This document shows positions 56,951-64,000 of a DNA stretch of 64,000 nt, one piece after another (the first letter of the stretch is position 1; every line of letters begins with the position of its first letter). This DNA comes from Klebsiella sp. BIGb0138. GTDB lineage: Bacteria > Pseudomonadota > Gammaproteobacteria > Enterobacterales > Enterobacteriaceae. The notes beneath the pieces are model-generated. The model saw only the letters and a program-made list of their open reading frames with translations, ran no database searches and was not told the origin of the DNA. Position numbers and translations under genes: made by a program. Where the stretch lies: assembly GCF_004342285.1 (NCBI RefSeq), contig NZ_SMCV01000003.1, positions 248,001-312,000 of the forward strand. Reading direction: 5' to 3'.

Positions 56951-57007
56951 ATTGTCTGTGACAATTGGTGGCTATGTTGATACACATTTTGGTACTGGTC
57001 AAGTACC
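56951..57007. promoter_or_regulatory. two palindromes in the divergent tetR promoter region
   Basis: ATTGTCTGTGACAAT (56951–56965; perfect 6-bp arms) and GGTACTGGTCAAGTACC (56991–57007; perfect 6-bp arms). One or both are probably TetR operators. Confidence 0.55.
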
Positions 57008-57044
57008 GTAATGTGAGAAGAAGGTTTCGAAGCAGGAATGTCAC

Positions 57045-57716
57045 ATGAATAACAATGCAAATTCCTCGTCTGTCCGTCGTGGGCGCCCGCGTGCCGCAGG
57101 GTCTGACGAGCGCAGAAAGGCGATCGTCGAAGGGGCTTACCGCGCATTCATTGAACTGGGTTTTGCGCAGACGTCAACAGCGGAAGTGGCCCGCCGTGCA
57201 AAAGTGTCGAAAAGAACGCTCTATGAAGTATTCGACAATAAGATGGATTTATTTGCCGCGGTGATAAAAAAATATCGCCCCCTTTTTCTCGACCTGCCAA
57301 GACCGGACGACGAAGTCCTGTCTTTAGAAGAAACCCTGTTTCTTATCTTTCGCCTCGATATCACCGAAGAGGAAGCCGCCGAGAGAGAGGCGATTCTTAA
57401 GCTGATGACCCGGGAGTCGGTGCTTTTCCCTGAGCTATCTGACTATTTGTACGAAAGTAAAACCATTCGATCGCGTGAAATGCTGATGGAATGGCTGGAT
57501 AAAGAAAACGAAAAGGGAAGGATCGTTATTGACGACGTAGGGGCCTGCGCCGGGATGTTGATGGATATTGTTTTCGGTGCGCTTATTCCACGGCGCTGGA
57601 TTGTGGATACGGACGAGAACGGTCAGCAAAAATGCCTGGCTGAAGGGCGTCGACGACAGCTGGAAAGTATAAAAGAGAGAATCAGAATAGTGCTCCGCGG
57701 GTTGCAGTCACGTTAG
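57045..57716 (+). CDS. TetR-family regulator
   Basis: 223-aa repressor. The N-terminal RRGRPRAAGSDERRK precedes the TetR helix-turn-helix (TSTAEVARRAKVSKRTLYEV). The C-terminal ligand domain resembles the TetR_C AcrR-like class. CAGGAATG lies before the ATG. Divergent from the methyltransferase–ceramidase–esterase operon, so its likely controller. Confidence 0.87.
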   Translation: MNNNANSSSVRRGRPRAAGSDERRKAIVEGAYRAFIELGFAQTSTAEVARRAKVSKRTLYEVFDNKMDLFAAVIKKYRPLFLDLPRPDDEVLSLEETLFLIFRLDITEEEAAEREAILKLMTRESVLFPELSDYLYESKTIRSREMLMEWLDKENEKGRIVIDDVGACAGMLMDIVFGALIPRRWIVDTDENGQQKCLAEGRRRQLESIKERIRIVLRGLQSR

Positions 57717-58046
57717 CCGCTTTTAAAAAGCCGCTGATGTTCTGGTGCTGTGATTTTCAGATATGCCAGCAGAAATTCGTTTCTGTCTGAGGCTCAATAC
57801 AGGAAACGCTGCCATGGGGGGCTCTCCACGGCAGAGCTGTGTTGGCGACTGGTCTGAAGGATCTTCTTTCCCGGGTTGAACGGGATTGTCGGTGAAGCGT
57901 TTATCTTAGCGATGTTAACAGGCGCACGAAGCTTCCCGCGGCAGATGTATCTGACTATGGTGCTCCGTTCCTGATGATCTATTTTGGCAGCGTGTCCTGA
58001 AAAAAGAGCGGATCCTTTTTACTGGTTAATTTTCTTTCAGATTGTG
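57717..58046. other. intergenic region without a gene
   Basis: 330 bp between the tetR stop and the phosphatase stop. No coding frame, terminator with a T-run, or known repeat is seen. Confidence 0.6.
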
Positions 58047-59120
58047 TTATTCGATATAGTAAGGACTATCGGTTAAATAATTCTGTTGCAGCTGTGAAAA
58101 ATCCTGCGGTGAAAAACCCAGCTCGTTGTGGATATAGTTAGCTACGCTACCGGAATGGGCTTTGATCGTGTTAAATACTTCGATAATAAATGATTCACGG
58201 GTGTCGATTAACGTGTGAAGATAATCAAGGACAGCCTCGTCATCCGTTATTTTGCGGTAAGCTGCCATTTTTATAAGATTACGTTCCATGCGGTTGGCCT
58301 GAGTGAGCATGTAATCGGCAATGATATCTGCTTCGGAAACGCCGAGCATTGCGAGCACCAGAAGAACACCATAACCCGTGCGGTCTTTTCCGCCACGGCA
58401 ATGCTGGATATTTGGCGCGTTGTCCGGATCGAGCAGGACATTAATCATTTCCTTAAATGCCTGCTTAGACGTTTCGCTGGTCACAAAGTGACGATATTGC
58501 TCTAAAACCTGCTCACCTCGGCCGTTGATTAATTCGGCGGGGATGTCGCGCATCACGCTTTCAATTAATGCGCGATCCTCATTGCTGGGTTCCGCAGAAA
58601 ACTGTGCGGCCAGTTCTGCCGTTTGTGCAGTGGCATTCAAATGATATGTTCGATCTTCACCGATATGGCAGTTCGGGCTTTTAGCGATTTCATTTTCGCT
58701 TCGGTAATCGATAATCGAGCGAATGTTCAGGCGTTTGATGTAGGCCAAAGCCTGGCGATCGAGGTTGTATAAATGGTTGGAGCGAAATAACATGCCCCAT
58801 TTAACGGTTTTCCCACCGGCTGCGGGGTAGCCACCACAATCCCTGAAGTTGTTTAACCCGGAAACCGGCAACGTGCGCTCGGCGAACAGGACGGATTGGC
58901 CGCTGTGCTCCAGAATAAAATAGACCCGTTGTTCGGCCTGCAAAGGATCCTCAAGCTCATAGGGGCTAACGGCATGCCGAGTAATAAGATGGCGGTCTTT
59001 TGTTTTGACATCATTCTCGGTGGTCCAGTAAAGCACCGCGTTATCCGTCGCTGCGGTAAAAGACAGTGTGAGATGATGGTTATTTTTTCTTAATACTGAC
59101 GGGAGCTGACATAAACTCAT
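58047..59120 (-). CDS. protein tyrosine/dual-specificity phosphatase in a PTS operon
   Basis: 357-aa protein. The catalytic P-loop is HCRGGKDRTGYG (nucleophile Cys241, Arg247), and NFRDCGGY at residues 91–98 is the start motif of bacterial tyrosine phosphatases of the Y_phosphatase3 type. An N-terminal ~85-residue beta region precedes it. AAGGA precedes the ATG. It is the last gene of the mannose-family PTS operon (9 bp after EIID), so it may dephosphorylate a sugar phosphate or phosphoinositide rather than protein (inference). Confidence 0.83.
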   Translation of the reverse strand: MSLCQLPSVLRKNNHHLTLSFTAATDNAVLYWTTENDVKTKDRHLITRHAVSPYELEDPLQAEQRVYFILEHSGQSVLFAERTLPVSGLNNFRDCGGYPAAGGKTVKWGMLFRSNHLYNLDRQALAYIKRLNIRSIIDYRSENEIAKSPNCHIGEDRTYHLNATAQTAELAAQFSAEPSNEDRALIESVMRDIPAELINGRGEQVLEQYRHFVTSETSKQAFKEMINVLLDPDNAPNIQHCRGGKDRTGYGVLLVLAMLGVSEADIIADYMLTQANRMERNLIKMAAYRKITDDEAVLDYLHTLIDTRESFIIEVFNTIKAHSGSVANYIHNELGFSPQDFSQLQQNYLTDSPYYIE

Positions 59121-59129
59121 TTTTAATCC

Positions 59130-59987
59130 TTATGCTAAAATACCGAAAGTCGAACAAATAACGCCCAGTACCATCATGGCGATAATGAGTGACACGGTAT
59201 ATTTCCCACGAAGCCTTTTGACGAGGAAGAACACGCCCAAAGAAAAAAGCAGGGTTAATAAGTTAGGGGTGACTTTATCAAACATCTCCTGAACTTTGAT
59301 GGACTGTTCGCCCACCGCAATAACCAACGGCGTCGATATTTTAACCGTCGTGGCGATGAGTGAACCCAGTACCATAACCCCAACGACATTGGCGATGTTA
59401 GTGATGCGCTGAATGATGTTTGAATTTTTTGACTGCTCGATTAAATCGACACCTTTATTATAGCCATAGTGAATAAAGAAATATTTGGTGCCAATATTGA
59501 CGATGTTAAATAAAAGGAACATCAGGATGGGGCCAATGAGGTTGCCCTGCAGAGCAAAAGCCGCACCGATGCTGCCGCAAATGGGTAGCCAGGTGAATTT
59601 TAGCAGGCTGTCGCCTAAACCTGCCAGCGGTCCCATCAGTCCGGCTTTAACAGAAACAACGGCATCTTTTTCTTCTTCAGTTGTTTTTTCTTCCAGTGCG
59701 GCTGTTACGCCTAAAATCAGCGCCCCGGTGTTTATTTGCGAGTTAAAAAACTCGAAATGGCGCTGCATCGCTCTGATTCGTGTCTCTTTATCGGCTTGTT
59801 CATACAATTTATCAAGAACGGGAATCATACAATGCGCAAAGCCGATAGTTTGCAGCTTTTCATAGTTATATGAAAATGACATTGTCTGAAGATTCCAAAA
59901 AATACGATTTAGATCTTTTTTATTGAGTTTTCTCTCGAGAGAAGCCGGTTCTTCACTCACCTCTGTAGCGGTCTTTGCTGTGTTCAT
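59130..59987 (-). CDS. PTS mannose/fructose/sorbose-family EIID
   Basis: 285-aa membrane subunit: LNRIFWNLQTMSFSYNYEKLQ, then VKAGLMGPLAGLGDSLLKFTWLP is the family core (quoted as a landmark), with helices at the C-terminus. The ATG overlaps the EIIC stop (ATGA). Confidence 0.9.
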   Translation of the reverse strand: MNTAKTATEVSEEPASLERKLNKKDLNRIFWNLQTMSFSYNYEKLQTIGFAHCMIPVLDKLYEQADKETRIRAMQRHFEFFNSQINTGALILGVTAALEEKTTEEEKDAVVSVKAGLMGPLAGLGDSLLKFTWLPICGSIGAAFALQGNLIGPILMFLLFNIVNIGTKYFFIHYGYNKGVDLIEQSKNSNIIQRITNIANVVGVMVLGSLIATTVKISTPLVIAVGEQSIKVQEMFDKVTPNLLTLLFSLGVFFLVKRLRGKYTVSLIIAMMVLGVICSTFGILA

Positions 59988-60778
59988 AGATCGTACTCCT
60001 CTTCAGATGTGGCGACGGGATTTTTTTCGTCCGGAGGCGTGTTTTTAGTATTGTTAATCCCATTGGTGTAAGCCATATCATACAAAACGGCAAACGCCAG
60101 GGCGATAAAGGTAATCGGGATAATCGGCAGTTTTAAATAAGTAGTCAGAATGAATCCGAGCAAGAAGAAAAACCACATCCGGCCTTTTAATAACATCAAT
60201 AGCAGAATACATACGCCGACGGCCGGGATCATTTTCGAGGCGACGCCCATACCGGTTAAGATATTTTCGGGTATTGCCGCCAAAATTTTACTCACCAGAT
60301 CGCCGCCGAAGTAGATCGCCAGAAAACAGGGTACGGCACGAATGAAAAACCACAGCGGTGTGGAAAAGTAATGTACTTTAATCAGCCCCTTGTAGTCGCC
60401 GTTATGGATAGATTTATCCGCCCAGACGTTCAGGAAGCTGGCGAAAGAACGCCATATGATGAGTAGCTGCTGACATAAAATAGAGACCGGGACAGCAAGC
60501 GCAATCCCTGCGGCGATCCCCCCTTTGGATGCGATACCCAAAGCTACGCCGATGATGGAGCCGGCAATAATGTCAGGGGCGGAATAGGCGCCAACATTGC
60601 CGATCCCCATCCACATCAGCTCCAACGTGGCGCTGATGGCGAGTCCCTGGACCATATCACCCATGATAATACCGGCAACCGTGCCGGTTAACAGAGGTCG
60701 GCGAAGCATTTGTGGACCCACATCATCCATTGAGCAAATACCCGCCCAGATTGCGACTAAAAGTGCTTCAATTAACAT
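59984..60778 (-). CDS. PTS mannose/fructose/sorbose-family EIIC
   Basis: 264-aa sugar-translocating membrane protein: LRRPLLTGTVAGIIMGD, then ELMWMGIGNVGAYSAPD and the later ATSEEEYDL tail. GAGGAAT precedes the ATG. The transported sugar cannot be read from sequence. Confidence 0.9.
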   Translation of the reverse strand: MLIEALLVAIWAGICSMDDVGPQMLRRPLLTGTVAGIIMGDMVQGLAISATLELMWMGIGNVGAYSAPDIIAGSIIGVALGIASKGGIAAGIALAVPVSILCQQLLIIWRSFASFLNVWADKSIHNGDYKGLIKVHYFSTPLWFFIRAVPCFLAIYFGGDLVSKILAAIPENILTGMGVASKMIPAVGVCILLLMLLKGRMWFFFLLGFILTTYLKLPIIPITFIALAFAVLYDMAYTNGINNTKNTPPDEKNPVATSEEEYDL

Positions 60779-60819
60779 TTAATATTCCTCATTTATTATA
60801 AAATAAATGTCTTATGCAC

Positions 60820-61293
60820 TTATTTAAGCAGGGTACGCAGCTCAACGACGGGGTCTTTAGGCACCATTTGTATTTCTACAGCAATATCTTTGGCGATCAG
60901 CGACTTAAATGCTTCTTCTTCTTCCGGCGTCACGGCAACCGCGCGGGTCAGACTTTTTCGGCCTTCCTGCATTCGCATGCCCCCGACATTCAAGGTGGTA
61001 ATAGTTAAACCATTTTCCACCAGCATATTCACATCAACACTGTTGGTGAATAACAGCATGGTGCGTTTCTTTATTTCCGTTTTCTTCAGCACATCAATGA
61101 ATTTTTGTACCCCAAAAATGAGGACTTTCAACTCCGGCGGCGCCGACATGGTCAGTACGGATTGCTGGACTTTATCGTTTGCCACTTTATCGTTAATGAT
61201 TAGCACCTGCTCAATATCATGATTTTTTACCCATGTCGTCATTACCTGACCGTGGATAAGGCGATCGTCTATTCTTGCAACATTTACTGGCAT
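60820..61293 (-). CDS. PTS mannose/fructose/sorbose-family EIIB
   Basis: 157-aa phosphocarrier. The phosphorylated His14 is in RIDDRLIHGQVMTTW. VNMLVENGLTITTLNVGGMR and the C-terminal IAVEIQMVPKDP match the family. AGGGGGAA precedes the ATG. Confidence 0.92.
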   Translation of the reverse strand: MPVNVARIDDRLIHGQVMTTWVKNHDIEQVLIINDKVANDKVQQSVLTMSAPPELKVLIFGVQKFIDVLKKTEIKKRTMLLFTNSVDVNMLVENGLTITTLNVGGMRMQEGRKSLTRAVAVTPEEEEAFKSLIAKDIAVEIQMVPKDPVVELRTLLK

Positions 61294-61304
61294 GGTATTC
61301 CCCC

Positions 61305-61736
61305 TTAAAGTTCGGTTGATTGCTCAGGCTGTTCGTTTAAAATATTCCCGACGTTAAAACAACTTTCCGGAAATACCTCTTCAATCAGTTTGCTAACCGC
61401 AGATAAAGGCAGATCGCGGTTGTTAAAGACTTCGAGTAGCGTGGGAATGTTAAACCCGCAGAATAAAACAATATCATCATAGGTTAACACCAGTTCACTG
61501 GCTAAATTACAGGGCGAGCCACCCAGCATATCGACAAGAATGAGAACACCGTGTTCTTTATTCAGCGTATGGTAGGTCGCAGCCAACTGCGCACGCACAT
61601 CGTTTATATTGCTATCTTCCTGGATGGAAATAACGGCAACATTGCTTTGTTTACCCATGAGCATCTCTGCACAGGTGAGGGCTCCCTGAGCAAAGGGACC
61701 GTGGCTGATTAAGATGACGGGAAGTTCTGCGGGCAT
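61305..61736 (-). CDS. PTS mannose/fructose/sorbose-family EIIA
   Basis: 143-aa phosphocarrier, first gene of the PTS operon. The phosphorylated His12 is in ISHGPFAQG, and VLILVDMLGGSPCNLA is the family core. AAAGGAAAA precedes the ATG. The order A–B–C–D–phosphatase is on one transcript. Confidence 0.9.
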   Translation of the reverse strand: MPAELPVILISHGPFAQGALTCAEMLMGKQSNVAVISIQEDSNINDVRAQLAATYHTLNKEHGVLILVDMLGGSPCNLASELVLTYDDIVLFCGFNIPTLLEVFNNRDLPLSAVSKLIEEVFPESCFNVGNILNEQPEQSTEL

Positions 61737-61783
61737 AGTTTTCCTTTCTCTGTGACATTGTTACTAACATTGTATTTAATGAT

Positions 61784-61798
61784 AGTAATACTATTACT
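61784..61798. promoter_or_regulatory. perfect palindrome upstream of the PTS operon
   Basis: AGTAATACTATTACT, 7-bp arms around one base, 48 bp upstream of the EIIA start. Candidate operator for the nearby RpiR regulator. The rest of the 61737–62015 gap has no gene. Confidence 0.5.
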
Positions 61799-62015
61799 CT
61801 CAGGTGAAAGAAACACTATGAAACGATATTTTGACTGATATGTGATAACGATCGCTCTTTATCGCTGAGGCGGCTTGCGGTCTCAACAGAGGGGACGTTT
61901 GCTAACCGGGGATTTTAGAATAAAGGCGAATACAGGACGCGGCGGCAGAGTGCGCCAGGCTGGCGTGGCGGGGGATGCGATCCTTACACGGGCGCGGTCC
62001 CCGTAGCAATGGGCT

Positions 62016-62867
62016 TCAGGGTTTATGGTTTTGACGATAAAAACGCTCGGCGCGCATCTGGATCTGTTTGAGTAAGCGCTCGTCATATTGCTGGACGAAC
62101 AGATTCGTCACCAGCATGTTAATCACCGCCAGTTGCGACATTTTGGAGCGAATCGGAATCAGGCGTGAGACGCTTTCCGTTGAAACCGTATGCAAGACGA
62201 GGTCAGCCAAAGCGGAAATACGGCTTTGTCCCATTTTCGTGATGGCAATGGAAGGCACCCCGAGCTGCTGCGCCAGAGTGAGTAGCATGACGCCCTCCTG
62301 GTTCTCACCAGAATGCGAGATAATAATCAGCAAATCATTTTCATCTAAGGTATTAACAATACTAAACTGGATGCTATAGTCCAGATGGCAGCTTACATCT
62401 TTTTTAATTTTAATCAGCTGATATTCCAGCTCTTTACCGACAAGACCACTACTGCCTGCGCCATAAATAACGATTTTATGGCTCTTGCGGATCAGAACAT
62501 TGGCTTCATGGAGCGTGTTGGCGTTGGTAATAGCATGCGTTTCATCAATGGATGATTTCTCGATCTGCAGAATTTTAGCATTCACCGCTTCAACTGAATC
62601 ATCGAGACTAATATCTTCCTGAAGGAATTTATTATTGCTTGTGGTGCTGGATGAGGTCATTAAATCAATTTTAAGATCGCTGAACCCCTGATAACCGAGC
62701 TTGTGGCATAAGCGCAGAATGGTGGTGGTACTTACCGCGTTCACCTTGGCAAGCATCTGAATACTCATGCTTTTTAATGACTGTTTGTTTTCAATGATGT
62801 AATTGGCAACATTCCGTTCTTTGGCAGATAGTTCGTGACTAACTTCACGGATTTTTACGTCGAACAT
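62016..62867 (-). CDS. RpiR-family regulator with SIS domain
   Basis: 283-aa protein: an N-terminal HTH (MSIQMLAKVNAVSTTTILRLCHKLG region, landmark only) and a SIS sugar-phosphate-binding domain (KIVIYGAGSSGLVGKE, LLIIISHSGENQEG). RpiR proteins respond to sugar phosphates. Located just upstream of the PTS operon on the same strand and probably its regulator. AAGG precedes the ATG. Confidence 0.88.
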   Translation of the reverse strand: MFDVKIREVSHELSAKERNVANYIIENKQSLKSMSIQMLAKVNAVSTTTILRLCHKLGYQGFSDLKIDLMTSSSTTSNNKFLQEDISLDDSVEAVNAKILQIEKSSIDETHAITNANTLHEANVLIRKSHKIVIYGAGSSGLVGKELEYQLIKIKKDVSCHLDYSIQFSIVNTLDENDLLIIISHSGENQEGVMLLTLAQQLGVPSIAITKMGQSRISALADLVLHTVSTESVSRLIPIRSKMSQLAVINMLVTNLFVQQYDERLLKQIQMRAERFYRQNHKP

Positions 62868-63125
62868 TTAACAGCCTTCATCATATTAAGAATATTGTTG
62901 CGATAATCATACAATTTAATAAAGAAAACATCAAGTTATAAACAATATTGCTTAATTTCATGTGGTAGCCGGATAATTAAATAAGATATTTCGCCGTTGT
63001 TGAGGTTTTTTTAAATTAAAGGGGCGGTGATTTACATTCAGAGATTATCGGCTATAAATAACCGTCGGGCCAGATGTGATTAAACTCAGTCCGCGATATC
63101 ATCCTTAACGTCCGCAGCTCCTATC

Positions 63126-63154
63126 CGCGTATTAACGCTAATCGTTAATACGCG
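63126..63154. other. perfect 12-bp hairpin downstream of the GH94 gene
   Basis: CGCGTATTAACG / CGTTAATACGCG around a 5-nt loop, 12 bp beyond the stop codon. No T-run follows on the transcribed strand, so it is terminator-like or mRNA-stabilising. Confidence 0.5.
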
Positions 63155-63166
63155 GGAGATCCCGGT

Positions 63167-64000
63167 CTACTTCTGAATAATATCGACCGTGTGGCTTTGC
63201 CCGTCCGACAGCAGCGGGATGTTGTCATCCGGCAGCACCACGCCATCCAGCGTAAGACGATACGCTTCATTTCCACGGGTGACGGTAATGTGGTACTGAG
63301 TGTCGCCATGCTGATAGGTCAGGCTAATCGCCGGCCACTTGTCGGGAAGCCGGGCGTGGATTCGCAGTGTCGTGCCGTGGCGTGTTATCCCCAGCAGCTC
63401 TTCCGTCAGTAAACGATAGGCCCAGCCTGCAGAGCCGGTGTACCAGCTCCAGCCGCCACGGCCGCCATGCGGGGCTACGCTGTAGACATCGGCGCTCATC
63501 ACGTAAGGCTCTACTTTGTAGCGCGCGACGGCCTCGGCGTCCAGGCTATGGTTCAGCGGATTGATCGTTGACCACAGCTGCCAGGCTCGTTCGGTATCTC
63601 CCATACGCGCAAAAGCCATAATGGCCCAGATCGCGCCATGGGTATACTGCCCGCCGTTTTCCCGCACGCCGGGCAGGTAGCCCTGGATGTAGCCCGGGTT
63701 CGGGCCGCGCCCGTCGAAGGGCGGCGTGAGCAGTTTTATCAGCCCCGTTTCGCTATCCACCAGTTGCTTATCCAGCGCCTGCATCGCCTGAGCGCGACGT
63801 GTCGGAGAGGCGGCAGCGGAGAGTACCGACCAACTCTGGGCAATGGCGTCGATCTGGCACTCCTGCGCGCTGGCGGAGCCCAGCGGGTCGCCGTTATCAA
63901 AATATCCCCGGCGATACCATTGCCCATCCCAGGCCGACGCTTCGAGGCTTTGCTGTAAACGCGTCGCCTCGGTGCGGCAAAGTGTCGCTATATCGCGATC
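63167..64000 (-). CDS. GH94 phosphorylase-type glycosidase, C-terminal part
   Basis: The frame is open to the window edge: 278 residues visible, 5' end missing. WYRRGYFDNGDPLGSASAQ and ECQIDAIAQSW (catalytic Asp region) mark the GH94 domain of cellobiose phosphorylases and cyclic beta-1,2-glucan (NdvB-type) enzymes. NGGQYTHGAIWAIMAFARMG and GGRGGWSWYTGSAGWAY support it. The internal Met at 63784 is not the start. Phosphorolysis of a beta-linked oligosaccharide is likely; whether it is a stand-alone phosphorylase or the end of a giant NdvB-like protein cannot be told. Confidence 0.85.
   Translation of the reverse strand, partial: DRDIATLCRTEATRLQQSLEASAWDGQWYRRGYFDNGDPLGSASAQECQIDAIAQSWSVLSAAASPTRRAQAMQALDKQLVDSETGLIKLLTPPFDGRGPNPGYIQGYLPGVRENGGQYTHGAIWAIMAFARMGDTERAWQLWSTINPLNHSLDAEAVARYKVEPYVMSADVYSVAPHGGRGGWSWYTGSAGWAYRLLTEELLGITRHGTTLRIHARLPDKWPAISLTYQHGDTQYHITVTRGNEAYRLTLDGVVLPDDNIPLLSDGQSHTVDIIQK

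Noticed and set aside
61737..61870. sigma-54 promoter for the mannose-family PTS operon
   Set aside because: Many such operons use sigma-54, but no GG-N10-GC element of the right form is seen and the neighbour is RpiR, not LevR.
61883..62086. 67-codon minus-strand frame between the PTS operon and rpiR
   Set aside because: Overlaps the rpiR C-terminus out of frame; no motif.

Overview
The window reads as a chromosomal segment of an enteric gammaproteobacterium, most likely the Klebsiella/Raoultella group (inference). It follows the Escherichia coli backbone order gsk–ybaL–fsr–ushA–ybaK–chiX–ybaP–copA, then cueR–ybbJ–qmcA–fetAB–cnoX–ybbO–tesA–ybbAP, then selU–purKE–lpxH–ppiB–cysS, then ybcJ–folD–argU. 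Protein lengths are nearly identical to E. coli. The backbone is GC-rich with REP-type palindromes between genes. Accessory blocks not in the E. coli order interrupt it.

Region by region. (1) 1–10.2 kb is backbone: nucleotide salvage (gsk, ushA), efflux (ybaL, fsr), copper export (copA, with a conserved internal frameshift site and a CueR promoter) and the small RNA ChiX between ybaK and ybaP. (2) 10.3–14 kb is a minus-strand unit, MFS transporter–LacI regulator–nucleoside hydrolase, with two near-identical operator palindromes upstream. (3) 14–21.4 kb is a heme uptake and anaerobic heme-breakdown operon (hmuR, hmuT, hutW, hutX, chuY, hmuU, hmuV) behind a Fur-box-like site. (4) 21.6–30.5 kb returns to backbone. 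(5) 30.6–31.8 kb is a porin. (6) 31.9–37.7 kb is selU, purKE with a PurR box, lpxH, ppiB and cysS. (7) 37.7–43.1 kb is an accessory block: a LacI DNA-binding domain fused to a solute-binding-protein domain, divergent from a PhnP-like metallohydrolase, a NupG-family transporter and an MgtC-family protein. (8) 43.2–44.7 kb is ybcJ, folD and tRNA-Arg(UCU).

Downstream of the tRNA (44.7–47.1 kb) lies a decayed integrated element: an integrase tail, a frameshifted single-strand-binding-protein gene, an internally deleted copy of a small membrane protein gene, and an IS3-family fragment. An intact divergent MarR/methyltransferase pair sits inside it.

From 47.2 kb to the end is a run of small regulator–effector modules: LysR/EamA transporter; GlxA-type AraC regulator/alpha-beta hydrolase with two possible starts; a 61-aa membrane protein; a DUF1304 protein; a second citrate synthase; a TetR-controlled operon of a methyltransferase and two apparently Tat-exported enzymes (ceramidase-like and esterase-like); and an RpiR-linked mannose-family PTS operon that ends in a protein tyrosine phosphatase. 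The window closes inside a GH94 phosphorylase-type gene.

The least-described parts are the Tat esterase/ceramidase operon, the LacI–solute-binding fusion with its divergent operon, and the PTS–phosphatase operon. All function calls are by recognition of motifs and remembered family sequences; no search was run.
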